The position numbers were made by a program, and so were the translations under genes. Positions 1 to 8,379 of a stretch of 64,000 nucleotides of DNA are shown piece by piece; the first letter of the stretch is position 1; every line of letters begins with the position of its first letter. The notes beneath the pieces are model-generated. The model saw only the letters and a program-made list of their open reading frames with translations. It made no database searches and had not been told where the DNA came from. Source of the DNA: CAWGHZ01 sp963775315 (lineage in GTDB: Bacteria; Pseudomonadota; Alphaproteobacteria; MPNO01; DASWLB01); NCBI GenBank assembly GCA_963775315.1, contig CAVZIN010000007.1:1612001-1676000 (forward strand). The letters run 5' to 3'.

Positions 1-950
1 CCGTGATGTTGGACGAGTCGGTCTGGTCGAGCACGAAGGCCGATCCGTGCAGCAGCGTGTGGTGCAGCGCGTCGCGCCGCATGGTGATCGCGGTGCAGTG
101 GAATACCGGGTCCATGTGGATCGCGCCGTAATAGCCCATGTACTCGCCATACGGGCCCTCGGGCTCGACATAGCCGCGCTCGTCGAGATAGCCCTCCAGC
201 GTCATCTCGGCGTCGGCCGGAATCATGATGTCGTTCGTCAGGCTCTTGACCACGGGCGCCGTCTCGCCGCGCATGGTGGCGCAAAAATTCAGCTCGTCGG
301 TCGGCTGGCGCATGGTCGCCGCCACGAAGTCGAGCGGGTGGGCGCCCACGGTGAAGGTGACAGGCAGCTTCTCGCCCCGCTTCACGCAGGCTGTATAGAT
401 GCGCTTCAGGTCGGACGGCGCGGTGACGTTGGTGCCGGTCTCGTAACGGTTGCGGAGGCTCAGCCGGCGGCAGCCGACGTTGCGGCGGCCGGTCGCCGGA
501 TCGATGACGTAATCGATCGCCGACGACAGGTAGGCGCTGCCGTCATAGGCGTGGTGGGGGTAGAAGGGCAGCTTCGTCAGGTCGACGTCCTTGCCCTGGA
601 TCACCACCTGGTGCACCGGCGCGTCGGACGATGGGACCTCCTGCACGGTCTGCGGGTTGGCCAGCCGCTTGAAATACTCGTCGTAGAGGTTCTCGACCGA
701 GGTGTCGAAGGCGACGGCCAGGCGGCGGCGGTTGCCGGCCGTCTTGGCGACCAGCTCGACATGCTGCGGCCCCGCCTTGCGGAACAGCACCGCCTTGTCG
801 GTGCCCTCGATCATGCGGCCGACGTCGGTCAGCGCGACAGGCTCGTCGTGCACCTCGACTTCGCCCATCTCGGTCAGCCGGTCGACGAAACGGCGCAGCC
901 GAAATTTCTCCATGTCGAGCGCGGGCTTCGCGCGAGTCTGGGTTGCCATG
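1..950 (-). CDS. UbiD-family prenyl-FMN-dependent decarboxylase (3' part beyond window)
   Basis: The frame opens with ATG at 950 behind a strong AGGAGG and runs off the left edge, so 316 residues are visible and the C-terminus is missing. UbiD enzymes use prenylated FMN to add or remove carboxyl groups on aromatic or unsaturated acids. Visible family features are the long N-terminal domain, an arginine-rich segment (NVGCRRLSLRNRYETG) about residue 160 and the EGPYGEYMGYY segment about residue 270, which holds the acidic active-site residues. A second UbiD gene lies at 32438, so this copy need not be the ubiquinone enzyme. It starts 29 bases after thiE on the same strand and may be the last gene of the thiamine operon. 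No ubiX flavin prenyltransferase gene is in the window. The family call is firm; the substrate is unknown. Confidence 0.85.
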
Positions 951-979
951 ACGTGCCTCCTGAATGGTGTGGCCGGACC

Positions 980-1624
980 TTAGCCAATCCCTTCGCCCCG
1001 GTCGAGCGCCGCGAGAGCGGCGATCAGCGCCCCGACCTCGTGGCCGGGGTCGGCCGCGCGCATCACCCCGCCCATCACGGCAATCCCCGACGCCCCCGCC
1101 GCGAGGCAGGCGCCGGCGTTGCCGGGCGCCACCCCACCGAGCGCCAGGACCGGCAGCCGGGCCGCACGCGCGATGCGGCCGATCTCGGCCGTCCCAAGGG
1201 CCGGGCCGTATCCCGGCTTGGATTCGGTGAGGTAGATCGGGCTCAACGTCACGTAGTCGGCGCCGGCCACGCGGGCCGCGACCGCTTCCGCCTCGTTATG
1301 GGCGGAAATGCCGATTAGCGCGCCCGGCCCGACGATCCTTCGCGCCGCGGCGACGTCGCTGTCGCGCGGCAAATGGACCCCCTGCGCCCCCGCCGCGACG
1401 GCCGCCTCGGCGTCGCCATTGACCAGCACGGTGGCGCCATACGGCCCGGCCGCCGCGACCGCGCGCCCGGTGAGCGCCGACAGCGCGGCGCGGTCCGCCG
1501 CCTTGTCCCGCACCATCGCCCAGCGCAGCCCCGCCGCAAACCCGGCGGCAAGGATGTCGATCACGTCGCGGCGCGCGCTTGCGCGGTCCGTGATGACGAG
1601 CAGCGGGGGAGACGGAAGGGTCAT
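980..1624 (-). CDS. thiE: Thiamine-phosphate synthase ThiE
   Basis: This 214-residue protein is the thiamine-phosphate synthase of the thi operon. It joins the thiazole phosphate made by ThiG with the pyrimidine HMP-PP, releasing pyrophosphate, in the cytosol. TIM-barrel motifs are in order: VNGD (about 68), GVHL (82), SAHN (107, where STH is usual), LSPIYLTESKPG (127), ALGGV (161) and GIAVMGGVM (180). The start used is the ATG at 1624, the last one before conserved sequence. It has no clear Shine-Dalgarno, so translation may depend on coupling or on a leader. A 137-base spacer holding an inverted repeat pair separates it from thiG, while the other thi genes are tightly packed. The genes thiC and thiD, needed for the pyrimidine half, are not in the window. 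Confidence 0.9.
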   Translation of the reverse strand: MTLPSPPLLVITDRASARRDVIDILAAGFAAGLRWAMVRDKAADRAALSALTGRAVAAAGPYGATVLVNGDAEAAVAAGAQGVHLPRDSDVAAARRIVGPGALIGISAHNEAEAVAARVAGADYVTLSPIYLTESKPGYGPALGTAEIGRIARAARLPVLALGGVAPGNAGACLAAGASGIAVMGGVMRAADPGHEVGALIAALAALDRGEGIG

Positions 1625-1642
1625 GGGCGAACCACAAAAATT

Positions 1643-1753
1643 ATCATCCCGGCCGAGCCGTGCAATGGCGAGAGCCGGGACCCATCTTTCTGCGTCCGTG
1701 ACCCCTTGCGATGGGCCCCGGATCGGCTCGCTGCGCTCACCGTCCAGGGTGAC
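1643..1753. repeat. Inverted pair of REP-like elements between thiG and thiE
   Basis: Two elements of about 44 bases face each other at 1643-1686 and 1710-1753. Read towards their shared centre, both end in a CCGGGRCCCATC-like core, and their outer ends resemble CATCCCGG or its counterpart. Similar pairs occur at 62137-62257, and a single unit at 34103-34165. This is the BIME-like arrangement of REP sequences. It may form a hairpin that stabilises the thiOSG part of the message or lowers thiE expression. Confidence 0.6.
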
Positions 1754-1761
1754 GGCAGGGT

Positions 1762-2547
1762 TCAGACCTCGATGGTGCCTTCCTCGGGGGTCGAGGCGTT
1801 GGCGTAGAGCCGGCGCGGGATACGGCCGGCCTCGAAGGCGAGCCGGCCGGCCTCGACACCGAGCCGCATGGCGCGCGCCATCTTGACCGGGTCGCGCGCC
1901 CCGGCGACCGCCGTGTTGAGCAATATCCCGTCGCAGCCGAGTTCGAGCGCCACCGCGGCGTCCGACGCCGTGCCGACGCCGGCGTCGACGATGACCGGCA
2001 CGCTTACCACCTCGCGGATGATGCGGAGGTTGTACGGGTTGCGGATGCCCATCCCCGAGCCGATCGGCGCGGCGAGGGGCATGACCGCGGCGCAGCCAAG
2101 GTCCTCGAGCTTGCGGCAGGTGATCGGGTCGTCGTTGCAATAGGGCAGCACGATGAACCCGTCGCGCACCAGATCCTCCGCGGCGCGCAGCAGCTCGACC
2201 GCGTCGGGGAACAGCGTCTCGTCGTCGCCGATGACCTCGAGCTTGATCCAGTTGGTGCCGAGCGCCTCGCGCGCGAGCTGGGCCGTCAGCACCGCGTCGC
2301 GCGCGGTAAAACAGCCGGCCGTGTTGGGCAGCAGGTGATAGCGCCCGCCGAGCACGTCGTAGAGCCCTTCGCCGCCGCCTTCGACGGATACGCGGCGGAC
2401 CGCGACGGTCACGATGTCGGCACCCGACGCCTCGATGGCGTCCAGCATGACCTGCTGGTTCGGGTAGCGGGACGAGCCGATCATCAGCCGCGAGCCGAAG
2501 CTCTTGCCGGCGATGGTAAGGCCCGAGACGGCGGGCTTGGCGTCCAT
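1762..2547 (-). CDS. thiG: Thiazole synthase ThiG
   Basis: This 261-residue protein is thiazole synthase. It condenses deoxyxylulose phosphate, the glycine-derived imine made by ThiO and sulfur carried on ThiS into the thiazole phosphate of thiamine. The expected features are present: a half-barrel opening with LMIGSSRYPN near residue 21, PNTAGC at 74, and the Schiff-base lysine in WIKLEVIGDD (about residue 102). The C-terminal half has VPVIVDAGVGTASDAA and DGILLNTAVAGA phosphate-binding loops. The ATG at 2547 lies four bases after the thiS stop, and an in-frame extension upstream would overlap thiS. Gene order thiO-thiS-thiG matches many alphaproteobacteria. Confidence 0.93.
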   Translation of the reverse strand: MDAKPAVSGLTIAGKSFGSRLMIGSSRYPNQQVMLDAIEASGADIVTVAVRRVSVEGGGEGLYDVLGGRYHLLPNTAGCFTARDAVLTAQLAREALGTNWIKLEVIGDDETLFPDAVELLRAAEDLVRDGFIVLPYCNDDPITCRKLEDLGCAAVMPLAAPIGSGMGIRNPYNLRIIREVVSVPVIVDAGVGTASDAAVALELGCDGILLNTAVAGARDPVKMARAMRLGVEAGRLAFEAGRIPRRLYANASTPEEGTIEV

Positions 2548-2551
2548 GTCC

Positions 2552-2761
2552 TCAGCCTCCGCGCACGATCTGCACGATCTCGATCCGGTCGTCCGGCCGG
2601 ATGCGGGTCTCATCCCACGCCCCGCGCGGCACGACAGCGGCGTTCAGCGCGACCGCGATCCCGCCCTTTGCCGGCTCGATGCCGTTCTCGGCCAGGAGGT
2701 CGCGCACGCTCATGTCGCGCCAGGCGCGCCCCTTGCCGTTGACGGTGATCTCGCCGCTCAT
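2552..2761 (-). CDS. thiS: Sulfur carrier protein ThiS
   Basis: A 69-residue beta-grasp sulfur carrier that ends in the required Gly-Gly (VRGG), the site adenylated by ThiF and converted to thiocarboxylate. The start codon overlaps the thiO stop as ATGA (2758-2761), which implies translational coupling. Typical features are the N-terminal VNGKG segment, the central VAVALNAAVVPR-like strand and DDRIEIVQIV before the tail. No thiF lies nearby, so adenylation must rely on a ThiF or MoeB homologue elsewhere. Confidence 0.92.
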   Translation of the reverse strand: MSGEITVNGKGRAWRDMSVRDLLAENGIEPAKGGIAVALNAAVVPRGAWDETRIRPDDRIEIVQIVRGG

Positions 2762-3912
2762 GCCGCCGACCGATCATCGCGCCGCTTGGCGAAGCGATCC
2801 AGGGAAAACGGCCGGATCGCCGCGGATGCAGTGCCTTCGAGCACCAGCCGCGAAATGGCGTCGGCAGTGATCGGGGTCAGAAGGATGCCGTTCCGATGGT
2901 GGCCGGTGGCAAGAATCAGCCCCTCCAGCTCGGTCGTTCCGAGTATGGGCGCATCGTCGCGCGAGGCCGGGCGCAGCCCCGCCCAGCTTTCGACCAGCGG
3001 CAGGTCGTAGATTCCCGGCAGCGTCTCCCACGCCGCGCGCAGCAGCTCGAACATGCCGCCGCCGGTGAGGCGGGTGTCGAACCCCATCTCCTCGACCGTC
3101 GCGCCGACCACGAGACGCCCATCGCCGCGCGGCACCAGGTAACAGTCCGGTCCCCAGATGACGTGCTCGGTGAGCGGCGCGGCCGGGTCCATCTGCAAAG
3201 CGAGCATCTGGCCTTTCACCGGCCGGACCGGCGGACGGGCGCCCTCTGGAATGCCCGCGATGTTGCGCGACCAGGCGCCCGCGGCCAGTACCACGGTCTC
3301 GGCCGGGATCGTTCGCTCGGCGAGACGGAGACCGGTGACCCGGCCACCCTCGTGCATCACCTCCTCGACCGCGCAATCCTCGACCAGCGCGCCGCCGGCG
3401 GCCCGGAACGCCGTGGCCAGCGCCTCGACCACCTTGCGGTTGTCGACCTGGTGGTCGAGCGGGCTGGCGATCCCGCCGGTCACGCCGCGGGCAAGATGCG
3501 GCTCGCGCCGGCGCGCCTCGGCGCCGGTCAGCCATTCGAGGGTCAGCCCACCGAGCCCCATCAGGTAATCGTAGCGGAATTTCAGCTTCTCGCGATCGTC
3601 CCGGTCGAGCGCGACGACCAGCGTGCCCTCGGCGCGGTAGCCGACATCGGCGCCCGACGCCCGCTCCAGCTCTGTCGCGAACCCTTCCCACATGTCGCGG
3701 CTTTCGAGCAGCAGGGGCAGCAGCGCCTCCTCGCCCGGCTCGGCCTCGACCTGCGGCGCCAGCATGCCGGCCGCCGCCCAGCTCGCCCCCCGCCCCGCCC
3801 GGCCGCGATCGACCACGGTGACGGCCCGGCCGGCCTGGGCCAGCCGCCAGCCGATGCCGAGCCCGCACACGCCGGCGCCGACGATCGCAACGGGAGACGC
3901 GGAACCGCTCAC
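2758..3912 (-). CDS. thiO: Glycine oxidase ThiO
   Basis: FAD-dependent glycine oxidase that supplies dehydroglycine for thiazole synthesis, as in aerobic thiamine producers. The protein opens with the dinucleotide-binding loop VAIVGAGVCGLG, followed by a DRG motif after the second strand, the flavin-contacting GASWAAAGML and, near the end, GHHRNGILLTPITA, typical of the DAO fold. I chose the GTG at 3912 (384 residues) because GGGAAGGA lies five bases before it. The ATG at 3942 has a purine run directly abutting it, which would not work as a ribosome site, though it keeps the frame open. The 3' end of the TPP aptamer lies about 48 bases upstream, so control is probably at translation initiation or by early termination. 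Confidence 0.9.
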   Translation of the reverse strand: MSGSASPVAIVGAGVCGLGIGWRLAQAGRAVTVVDRGRAGRGASWAAAGMLAPQVEAEPGEEALLPLLLESRDMWEGFATELERASGADVGYRAEGTLVVALDRDDREKLKFRYDYLMGLGGLTLEWLTGAEARRREPHLARGVTGGIASPLDHQVDNRKVVEALATAFRAAGGALVEDCAVEEVMHEGGRVTGLRLAERTIPAETVVLAAGAWSRNIAGIPEGARPPVRPVKGQMLALQMDPAAPLTEHVIWGPDCYLVPRGDGRLVVGATVEEMGFDTRLTGGGMFELLRAAWETLPGIYDLPLVESWAGLRPASRDDAPILGTTELEGLILATGHHRNGILLTPITADAISRLVLEGTASAAIRPFSLDRFAKRRDDRSAA

Positions 3913-3959
3913 GGCATCCTTCCCGGAGCCGGGACACGCCATCCGCCTGGGGGGAACGG

Positions 3960-4049
3960 TGTGTGACGGCTCCCTACGCTGGAATCACCCAGTTCAGGTT
4001 CGTTGGGTCTCATCTCAGTCCGGCCACGGCCGGACACCCCAGGTCACGC
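3960..4049 (-). promoter_or_regulatory. TPP riboswitch (THI element)
   Basis: Read on the minus strand the leader has the conserved TPP aptamer blocks in order: GGGGTG (about 4040-4035), CTGAGATGAGACCC (pyrimidine-sensing arm), ACCTGAACTGGGT and CCAGCGTAGGGAG (pyrophosphate arm). GGCGTGAC and GTCACACC at the two ends can pair as P1 with one mismatch. The aptamer precedes thiO, so it should shut off thiOSG when thiamine pyrophosphate is abundant. I see no U-rich terminator between it and the gene, which favours control of translation initiation. Confidence 0.95.
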
Positions 4050-4115
4050 CGCTAACGTGGCCGGGGAGAGCCCCCCTGTCAAGCGCGGCGCGGACGCGGG
4101 CCGGGGCCCCGAGAG

Positions 4116-4742
4116 CTAGTCCGGAAGGTCGAACGTCGTGGCCTTCACCGTCTTGCCGAGGCGGCGCAGCAGCACGGGAACCAGCTTTTCGGCGGTTCCG
4201 TTGGCGTCGTTCCGCACCACGTCGTGGCGCGCCTCGCCCTGCCACAGGCATTTCCCGTCCGACCGGTCGTGCACGAAGATGGCCAGCCGGTAAAGGTTGG
4301 GGTCGTTCGGGGCGATGAAGTCCTTGAGCCCGCCGAACACGCTGTCGCCTTGCGAGGACCACATGTTCAGCCGGAATTCCGTGACGTCGTTGTTGCTCTG
4401 GAGCGAGCCGACCGAGTGCTGGCCCTGCTCGCGCCGCTCACGGCTGAGCCCGCCCTCGAAGGTGAGGGTGAGGGGCGCGCCGTCCGCCACCCGGTAGCCG
4501 CGCCGCGCCAGATCGTCCGCGATCGCCTTGCGCAGCGCCATCTGGCTTGGGGTGTCGTCGAGCGCCTCGACCTCGATGGCCGCCTGGGCCGGCAGTGTGC
4601 CGCAGGAGAAGGCGACCATCACGCCCCCAGATTGCGCCGGGGCGTCGCCTTGCGCCCACGCCGGAGCCACGAACGCGGCGGCCGCAAGCGTCAGCGCCGC
4701 CATCGCCCCCCGTGCCGTCGACCCGAATCCCCTCCCGCGCAT
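4116..4742 (-). CDS. Secreted protein of unknown function
   Basis: I do not recognise the family with certainty. The 208-residue protein starts at 4742 with a basic n-region, a hydrophobic stretch (ALTLAAAAFVAPAWA) and a likely signal peptidase site after AWA, so it should be exported to the periplasm. The mature part has a domain with ALRKAIADDLARRGYRV and LTLTFEGG, a pattern seen in periplasmic proteins of the DUF4136 type, and a later FVHDRSDGKCLWQGEARHDV segment with one cysteine. Upstream ATGs exist, but they would bury the signal sequence. The gene is divergent from the DUF2336-like gene with only 80 bases between them, so the two may share a control region. Function is unknown. Confidence 0.7.
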   Translation of the reverse strand: MRGRGFGSTARGAMAALTLAAAAFVAPAWAQGDAPAQSGGVMVAFSCGTLPAQAAIEVEALDDTPSQMALRKAIADDLARRGYRVADGAPLTLTFEGGLSRERREQGQHSVGSLQSNNDVTEFRLNMWSSQGDSVFGGLKDFIAPNDPNLYRLAIFVHDRSDGKCLWQGEARHDVVRNDANGTAEKLVPVLLRRLGKTVKATTFDLPD

Positions 4743-4822
4743 CGGCGCACTATAGAGGGGCGCACGGAAAACTTCCATTAACCGTCGGGCCGGTAGGCTG
4801 GGCGCGGACAGCGGAGGGGCCG

Positions 4823-6067
4823 ATGGACGCGGCCGGAGCGACATACGAAGCGGCGAAGCGGGATGCCCGCAATCCCGATCCGGCCGTGCGCGCGCGCCTC
4901 GCCACCGCGCCCGGAACCCCGCCGGAGCTGCTGTACTTCCTGGCCGAGGACCCGGACGACGCGGTGCGCCAGAAGGTCGCGGCGAACGGGGCGACCCCTC
5001 CGCAGGCCGACCTGATCCTCGCGCGCGATGCCGATTACGGCGTGCGCTGCGCCCTCGCCCACAAGCTGGTCGGCGACGGGCTGCCGGACGACGAGCGGCG
5101 GCGCCTCTGGCGCATGACCTTCACCCTGCTGGAGACGCTGGCGACCGACCAGGTGATGCGGGTGCGCCGCATCCTGGCGCACGCCTTCCAGTTCGACCGC
5201 CAGGCACCGCACAAGCTCGTCTCCGGCCTTGCGCGCGACCGCGAGCAGGACGTCGCCGAGCCGATCCTCGCCAATTCGCCGGTGCTGAGCGACCAGGAGC
5301 TGATCGACATCGTCGACGGCGGCGCGCCGGACTGGGCCCAGGCCGCCATCGCCGGCCGCCCCGACATCTCGGCCGACCTCGCCGACGCGATCGCCCGGCG
5401 CGACGACCCCGGGGCGGTGCGCCGGCTGATCGAGAACGGCGGCGCCCTGATCGCCGACGGCACGATGGAACGGATCGTCGCCCGCGCGCCCGAGGTGGAG
5501 GCTTGGCACGCGCCCCTGGTGAACCGGCCCCGCCTGCCGGTCGTCGCGGTGCGCGGCCTGATCCGCTTCGTCGCCGGGCCGCTGCTCGGCGTGATGCGGC
5601 GGACCCAGACGATGGACCCGGCAACGGCGAAGGAGCTGGACGGCGAGATCGCCCAGCGCGGCAACGACCCCCGCCCGCGCCGCCCATCTGGGACCGAGAA
5701 GCCCGCCAAGGGCGGCGGGGCCGAGGGCCCCGAGGCGCGTGCCCAGCGGCTGATGCAAGCGGACCAGCTCAACGACGAGGTAGTGGCACTCGCCCTCGCG
5801 TCGGGCGAGCGCGAGTTCGTCACCGCGGCACTCTGCATCCGGGCCGGTCTTCCGCTCGATCTCGGTCGGCGGATCATCATGTCGAAGAGCGCCAAGGCGG
5901 TCACGGCCCTCGCCTGGAAGGGCAAGTTTTCGATGCGCTTCGCCATCGAGCTGCAGGGCCGCCTCGCCGCCATCGCACCGGCGGCCAGGCTTTATGCGCG
6001 GGGCGGCGTCGACTACCCCCTGTCGGCGCACGAGATGGACTGGCACATCGAGCTCTACGCCGATTGA
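4823..6067 (+). CDS. DUF2336-like HEAT-repeat protein
   Basis: This 414-residue cytosolic protein resembles the DUF2336 family, which is common in alphaproteobacteria and has no settled function. The ATG at 4823 follows GGAGGGG. The first 200 residues are short helical repeats with the pattern DPAVRARLA, PDDAVRQKVAAN, DYGVRCALAHKL and DQVMRVRRILAHAF, as in HEAT-like scaffolds that bind other proteins. Later come a basic linker (PRPRRPSGTEKPAKGG, about residue 290) and a second helical block. No catalytic motif and no membrane segment are visible. The gene stands alone between divergent and downstream neighbours. A role as a protein-interaction adaptor is inference from the fold. Confidence 0.72.
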   Translation: MDAAGATYEAAKRDARNPDPAVRARLATAPGTPPELLYFLAEDPDDAVRQKVAANGATPPQADLILARDADYGVRCALAHKLVGDGLPDDERRRLWRMTFTLLETLATDQVMRVRRILAHAFQFDRQAPHKLVSGLARDREQDVAEPILANSPVLSDQELIDIVDGGAPDWAQAAIAGRPDISADLADAIARRDDPGAVRRLIENGGALIADGTMERIVARAPEVEAWHAPLVNRPRLPVVAVRGLIRFVAGPLLGVMRRTQTMDPATAKELDGEIAQRGNDPRPRRPSGTEKPAKGGGAEGPEARAQRLMQADQLNDEVVALALASGEREFVTAALCIRAGLPLDLGRRIIMSKSAKAVTALAWKGKFSMRFAIELQGRLAAIAPAARLYARGGVDYPLSAHEMDWHIELYAD

Positions 6068-6086
6068 CGCGCCGTCCCGCCGCCAG

Positions 6087-6114
6087 TTGCGGCCAAGAAT
6101 CACCATGCTATAGT
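6087..6114 (+). promoter_or_regulatory. Sigma-70-like promoter of the first Liv operon
   Basis: TTGCGG (6087-6092) and TATAGT (6109-6114) are separated by 16 bases and lie about 50 bases before the binding-protein start codon. The match is good for GC-rich DNA, and no other candidate is visible in this short spacer. Confidence 0.5.
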
Positions 6115-6165
6115 TCGCATGCCAACAATTCCCGAAAAACTGGCAAAAACCCGGGAGGTACTGCC

Positions 6166-7350
6166 ATGCGATTCGCTAGAACTCTGATTGCGGGCGCTGC
6201 CGCTGCGCTCATGGCTTCCGGCGCGGCCGGAGCCGCAACCATCAAGGTGGGCCTGATCGCGCCCTTTTCCGGTCCCGAGGCCGTCGACGGACAGCAGATG
6301 GCGCGCGGCGCCGACCTTTACATAAAGGAGCACCCCAAGGTGCCCGGGGGTCACAAGATCGAGCTGATCAAGCGCGATTCCACCGGCGCCGCGCCGGACG
6401 TGGCCAAGCGCCTGGCCACCGAGCTGGTGACCCGCGACCACGTGAAGATCCTGACCGGCGTGATCTTCTCGCCGAACGCCTTCGCCATGAACGACGTCTG
6501 CAAGCGGGCGAAGGTGCCGTTCATCATCATGAATGCGGGCACGGCCTCGATCACCGAAGGCTGCCCCTATGACGCGCGAGTCTCCTTCACCATGTGGCAG
6601 GCGGCCTATCCGCTGGGCAAGTACGCCCATGACAAGCTGGGCATCAAGACGGCCGCGGTCGTCTATGCCAACTATGCGCCGGGCAAGGACAGCGTGAACG
6701 GCTTCGAGAAGAGCTTCAAGGCGGCCGGCGGCAAGGTCGTCGCCGAGATCCCCCTGCCCTTCCCGAACATGCCGGACATGACGCCCTTCATGCAGCGCGC
6801 GAAGGACGCGCATCCCGACGCCGTGTACGCCTTCATCCCGGCCGGCAAGTGGGCCACCGCGTTGATGAAGAGCTTCGGCGAGTTGGGCATGGAAAAGGCC
6901 GGCGTGAAGCTGATCGGGCCGGGCGACATCACCGACGATGTCGAGCTGCCGAACATGGGCAACGTGCCGCTCGGCGTGATCACGATGCACCACTACTCCG
7001 CGGACCATAAGAGCAAGACGAACGAAGCGTTCGTCGCTGCCTGGAAGAAGGCCTACGGCCCGGATACGACGCCCAACTTCGTCGGCGTCGGTGCGTGGGA
7101 CGGCATGGCGGCCATCTATCACATCATCGCCAAGGACGGTCCCAACATCACCGGCCCGTCGGCGATGAAGGCGCTCGAAGGCTGGAAGCACATGAGCCCG
7201 CGCGGGCCGATCGAGATCGACCCGAAGACGCGCGACATCGTCGACAACCAGTATTTGCGCAAGGTCGAGAAGGTGAATGGGCACCTCGCGAACGTGGAGA
7301 TGGCCACGATCCCGATGGTCAAGGACCCGTTCAAGGCGCAGAAGAAGTAG
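6166..7350 (+). CDS. Liv-type ABC transporter substrate-binding protein
   Basis: A 394-residue periplasmic binding protein of the LivJ/LivK family that captures the substrate for the permeases and ATPases downstream. The ATG at 6166 follows GGGAGGT. A Sec signal peptide (basic start, then LIAGAAAALMASGAAGAA) precedes mature sequence beginning TIKVGLIAPFSGPEA. Typical two-lobe features follow, such as DSTGAAPDVAKRLATELV and the hinge-region segment DAVYAFIPAGKWA. The aromatic-acid and branched-chain amino-acid subfamilies look alike at this level, so the ligand cannot be read from sequence. A strong hairpin follows the stop codon before the first permease gene. Confidence 0.9.
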   Translation: MRFARTLIAGAAAALMASGAAGAATIKVGLIAPFSGPEAVDGQQMARGADLYIKEHPKVPGGHKIELIKRDSTGAAPDVAKRLATELVTRDHVKILTGVIFSPNAFAMNDVCKRAKVPFIIMNAGTASITEGCPYDARVSFTMWQAAYPLGKYAHDKLGIKTAAVVYANYAPGKDSVNGFEKSFKAAGGKVVAEIPLPFPNMPDMTPFMQRAKDAHPDAVYAFIPAGKWATALMKSFGELGMEKAGVKLIGPGDITDDVELPNMGNVPLGVITMHHYSADHKSKTNEAFVAAWKKAYGPDTTPNFVGVGAWDGMAAIYHIIAKDGPNITGPSAMKALEGWKHMSPRGPIEIDPKTRDIVDNQYLRKVEKVNGHLANVEMATIPMVKDPFKAQKK

Positions 7351-7372
7351 GCTAGACAAGCCGACGCGACGA

Positions 7373-7400
7373 GCCGCCGCCGGTCCCTGCCGGCGGCGGC
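7373..7400 (+). terminator. GC hairpin after the first binding-protein gene
   Basis: A perfect 11-bp stem (GCCGCCGCCGG paired with its complement) closes a six-base loop 22 bases after the binding-protein stop, followed by TTCGTTCC and not a run of U. It is probably a partial terminator or an RNA-stability element that keeps binding protein more abundant than the membrane components. Confidence 0.55.
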
Positions 7401-7502
7401 TTCGTTCCGGCCGACCCTGATCGCCATGATCGAGCCGCGATACCACCGGACGGACCCCGTCCTCACCAACGCCGCCCTCCGCCGTAGCGCCGGGACCGGC
7501 TG

Positions 7503-8375
7503 ATGGACGCCTTCCTCACCAGCATCGTCAGCGTCCTTTTCGAAGGCCTGTCCTTCGGCATGGTCCTGTTCGTCATCTCGGTCGGCATGTCGGTGACGAT
7601 GGGGCTGATGGGTTTCGCCAACCTGGCGCACGGCGCATTCGCCATGCTCGGCGGCTATATCTGCATGACGTTCGCGAACCAGTTCGGCGTGCCGTTCCTT
7701 GGCGGGGTGGTGGCCGTATTCTTCGTCGTCGGCGCGATCTCGGTTCCGTTCGAGCGCTACCTCTACTCCCGGTTCTACCGGACTTCCGAGCTCGACCAGG
7801 TGCTGCTCACCATCGGGCTCGTTTTCATGTTCATTGCGGCCTGCACCTTCGTGTGGGGCTCGGTGAACGTGCAAATTCATTTGCCCGACTACCTGAAAGG
7901 CCAGGTCAACATCGGCTCCCGCCAGTTCCCGACCTATCGCACCTTCGTGATCGGGGTCTCGATATTCATCATCCTCGCGCTGTGGTACGGGATAGAGCGC
8001 ACGCGCATCGGCGCGCAGATCCGCGCCGCGGTCGACAACCGCCGCATGGCGCAATCGATCGGCATCAACGTCGACCGGCTGTTCACCCTGACATTCGCGC
8101 TCGGCTCGGGCCTCGCCGCCGTCGGCGGCGCGCTCGGCACCGACATCTCGGGCCTGACGCCCAACTACGCGCTGGAATACCTCGTCTACTTCCTGGTGGT
8201 GGTTTCGGTCGGCGGGATGGGCAGCATCCGCGGCGCGTTCGCGGCGGCGCTGCTGATCGGCATGATCGACACGGCGGGCAAGTATTACCTGCCCCATTTC
8301 GGCGCGTTCTTCATCTTCCTGACGACGATCGTCATCCTGTTGTGGCGGCCGCAGGGCCTGTTCGGGAAGGCGTGA
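7503..8375 (+). CDS. Liv-type ABC transporter permease (LivH family)
   Basis: First membrane subunit of the transporter, 290 residues with about eight hydrophobic segments. LivH hallmarks are the opening LSFGMVLFVISVGMS, the segment MGLMGFANLAHGAFAMLGGY and the cytoplasmic loop RTRIGAQIRAAVDNRRMAQSIGI (about 165-190), which contacts the ATPases. The ATG at 7503 has only a weak ribosome site, consistent with lower expression after the hairpin. The next gene begins four bases after this stop. Confidence 0.9.
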   Translation: MDAFLTSIVSVLFEGLSFGMVLFVISVGMSVTMGLMGFANLAHGAFAMLGGYICMTFANQFGVPFLGGVVAVFFVVGAISVPFERYLYSRFYRTSELDQVLLTIGLVFMFIAACTFVWGSVNVQIHLPDYLKGQVNIGSRQFPTYRTFVIGVSIFIILALWYGIERTRIGAQIRAAVDNRRMAQSIGINVDRLFTLTFALGSGLAAVGGALGTDISGLTPNYALEYLVYFLVVVSVGGMGSIRGAFAAALLIGMIDTAGKYYLPHFGAFFIFLTTIVILLWRPQGLFGKA

Positions 8376-8379
8376 GCCG

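Noticed and set aside
47..1318. Long open frame on the plus strand over the first ubiD-like and thiE genes
   Set aside because: It is antisense to two recognisable proteins and its translation has no family pattern. In GC-rich DNA such shadows are expected.
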